A DNA stretch of 64,000 bases from the NCBI GenBank assembly GCA_023386885.1, contig JAEWIX010000023.1:4042-68041 (forward strand), in the 5' to 3' direction. The notes beneath the pieces are model-generated. The model ran no database searches. It was not told the origin of the DNA and saw only the letters and a program-made list of their open reading frames with translations. The DNA is from Pseudomonadota bacterium. GTDB lineage: Bacteria > Pseudomonadota > Alphaproteobacteria > Rhizobiales > Xanthobacteraceae. How positions within the stretch are numbered: the first letter of the stretch is position 1; the number at the start of each line of letters is the position of its first letter. The translations under genes were made by a program, and so were the position numbers. Shown piece by piece: positions 62,897 to 64,000 of the stretch.

Positions 62897-63060
62897 GGAA
62901 AATTGTGTCGACCCTTAATTATCCCCGAAATATCAAGATTTGTCGTTGATTCGCCGGGGTAGCGCTGATTTTTCGCGCCAGGGCTCCTCCCGAGACTTGG
63001 ACCACCAGGCAATCGTCGTTGGGATTGCCTGAGGTGGAAACTGATAGCCGATCTGCGACG
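62868..63060 (-). ncRNA. Candidate small RNA on the minus strand
   Basis: The terminator at 62868-62896 is preceded on the minus strand by a strong hairpin at 63002-63037 (CCACC and AGGCAATC arms, 13 pairs with a 2-base bulge and an 8-base loop). No coding gene explains either. The extent is a guess, and I recognise no known RNA family. Confidence 0.35.
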
Positions 63061-63349
63061 CCTTGTCACTGGTTTCAAACATTAAAGTTTGCAATCGGCC
63101 CGCGCCGGGAAATTATCTTCCCGGACGCGATCGCCACCGGCCGTTTCCGCTTCGGGTAGAGGCGCCCAACGCAGGCCGGTGAGGGCGTCATCGTCCGGCG
63201 AGAGCGCGCTTGGACGATGTGAGACCGCGCTATTTGTTGTCCCGCAAACTGCGCGACGTTTTCCGCGGCAACGGCCGTCTATTCCAGGAACCTCGCCTCG
63301 ACTCGTTCATCTGAGCGTGTTAGCTGACCAATGGAAAGGCGGTTCGATC

Positions 63350-63721
63350 ATGCAACGGCGGCTGGGGAGATTGTTTCCAATCGTCCTGCTCGCGATGCTG
63401 GTGCAGTTTCTGGCACCCATCAGCGCGTCGTGGGCCTTTGCTGCCGCAGCTTCGGACCCGCTGCACCTTGCCGGGATCTGCTCCAGCGTTTCCGACACGG
63501 CGAACGACGCCGGCAAAGCAAACCCGCATCAGACCGCGAATTCCTGCTGCACGCTCTGCTGCGTGGGGCAAGGTGTGGCACCGACGCCGGACCCGCAAGC
63601 GTCCTTCGTCAAATTGCAACGCGACGGCGAAGCCGTCGTCTGGCGCGATCTTCGCCCTGACATCCATGCTTCCGCCGCGCATGCCCACGCGCAGGCGCGC
63701 GCGCCTCCCGCATTTTCCTGA
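63350..63721 (+). CDS. DUF2946-like secreted small protein
   Basis: A 123-residue protein with a signal peptide (about 1-30, ending near ASWAFA). The mature part has a Cys cluster CCTLCC and a His-rich tail (HASAAHAHAQ). Small Cys/His proteins like this often precede TonB-dependent receptor genes and may handle metals. ATG 63350 is used; an earlier in-frame ATG at 63089 would add 87 residues before the signal peptide. Confidence 0.6.
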   Translation: MQRRLGRLFPIVLLAMLVQFLAPISASWAFAAAASDPLHLAGICSSVSDTANDAGKANPHQTANSCCTLCCVGQGVAPTPDPQASFVKLQRDGEAVVWRDLRPDIHASAAHAHAQARAPPAFS

Positions 63722-63812
63722 TCGAGCGACATCGCGAGCGCTGCACCTTGATTGGCGGCGTCTTGGTTGATCCGTGAATGCACCGGCTGGGGCCGGATTC
63801 AGGAAATGCATC

Positions 63813-64000
63813 ATGTCTCGTTATTCCGCCTTGGGCGGCCGAAGCGCGCTATGCGGCGTGCTGGCGGCGGCCGCCGTGACCTCGTCGGCATCCATCGCCA
63901 TTGCGCAATCGGAAATCGAAGCGACGCTGCCGACGGTCACCGTCACGGCGCCGAAGCCGGCGCGCGCGCATCGTGCCCGGACATCGCGCGGCGTCGCGCG
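63813..64000 (+). CDS. Probable TonB-dependent receptor, N-terminus only
   Basis: A signal peptide (about residues 1-31, cleavage near AIAQ) is followed by LPTVTVTAPKP, which fits a TonB box, and a basic Ala/Arg linker. The gene runs off the window. Together with the preceding Cys/His-rich secreted protein this suggests outer-membrane uptake of a metal or metal chelate. Confidence 0.65.
   Translation, partial: MSRYSALGGRSALCGVLAAAAVTSSASIAIAQSEIEATLPTVTVTAPKPARAHRARTSRGVA

Larger units (their letters stand above)
62716..63349. other. Intergenic region with structured sequence, no credible plus-strand gene
   Basis: About 630 bases. It includes three hairpins (62844-62866, 62876-62896 and 63002-63037), discussed as a possible small RNA on the minus strand. 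The 63090-63349 part has no recognised gene or riboswitch and should hold the promoter of the next gene. Confidence 0.5.

Noticed and set aside
63090..63349. Cobalamin or other riboswitch before the receptor-type genes
   Set aside because: I looked for conserved boxes of common riboswitches and found none.

Overview
The window comes from a GC-rich alphaproteobacterium, most likely Nitrobacteraceae (the Bradyrhizobium / Afipia / Rhodopseudomonas group). This rests on the complete 14-gene alphaproteobacterial nuo operon followed by birA, RNase J, methylmalonyl-CoA epimerase and a DUF1467 gene, on REP-like palindromes of the kind common in this group, and on a catabolic region rich in acyl-CoA enzymes and Liv-type transporters. 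No organism name can be proved from the sequence alone.

Layout. (1) 1-5.8 kb is a decaying accessory region. It holds a copper module (two near-identical HMA metallochaperone genes, a cupredoxin, a CusF-like protein, two CueR-type promoters) and broken genes for OpgC, DUF305, hemerythrin, an AAA+ ATPase and a thiamine-diphosphate enzyme. (2) 5.9-19.15 kb is a defence island bracketed by two direct copies of a ~125 bp sequence: IS3 transposase remnant, truncated DUF3223 gene, an AbpAB-like nuclease/helicase pair, an XRE-ImmA-exonuclease I operon, a DUF2188 gene, a type III CBASS operon (TRIP13-like Cap6, an extra small protein, HORMA Cap7, CD-NTase, NucC) and a DUF2235 hydrolase. nucC carries a one-base deletion between its catalytic residues. 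(3) 19.2-37 kb is a catabolic region: three AMP-forming CoA ligases, two enoyl-CoA hydratases, an SDR, an acyl-CoA dehydrogenase, three Liv-type binding proteins with one LivHMGF transporter, TetR and MarR regulators, and an AhpD-like protein. It suggests import, CoA activation and beta-oxidation-like breakdown of an unidentified carboxylic acid. (4) 37-38.5 kb is a scrap zone with IclR and SsuD fragments, ending in a 3' fragment of tRNA-Asp, a likely attachment site.

(5) From 39 kb onward the genes are intact: a PAS-GGDEF-EAL protein, a Baeyer-Villiger-type monooxygenase, a ~1.1 kb intergenic region with REP-like repeats, then nuoABC, a thioesterase-like gene, nuoDEFGHIJKLMN, birA, rnj, mce and DUF1467 in tight, often overlapping order. 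The right edge has a possible minus-strand small RNA, a small Cys/His-rich secreted protein and the start of a probable TonB-dependent receptor.

The most notable signals are the defence island with its repeat borders, the CBASS operon with a disabled effector, the clustering of one-base deletions in the first 17 kb, and the tRNA fragment that may mark the edge of an integrated island against the chromosomal backbone.
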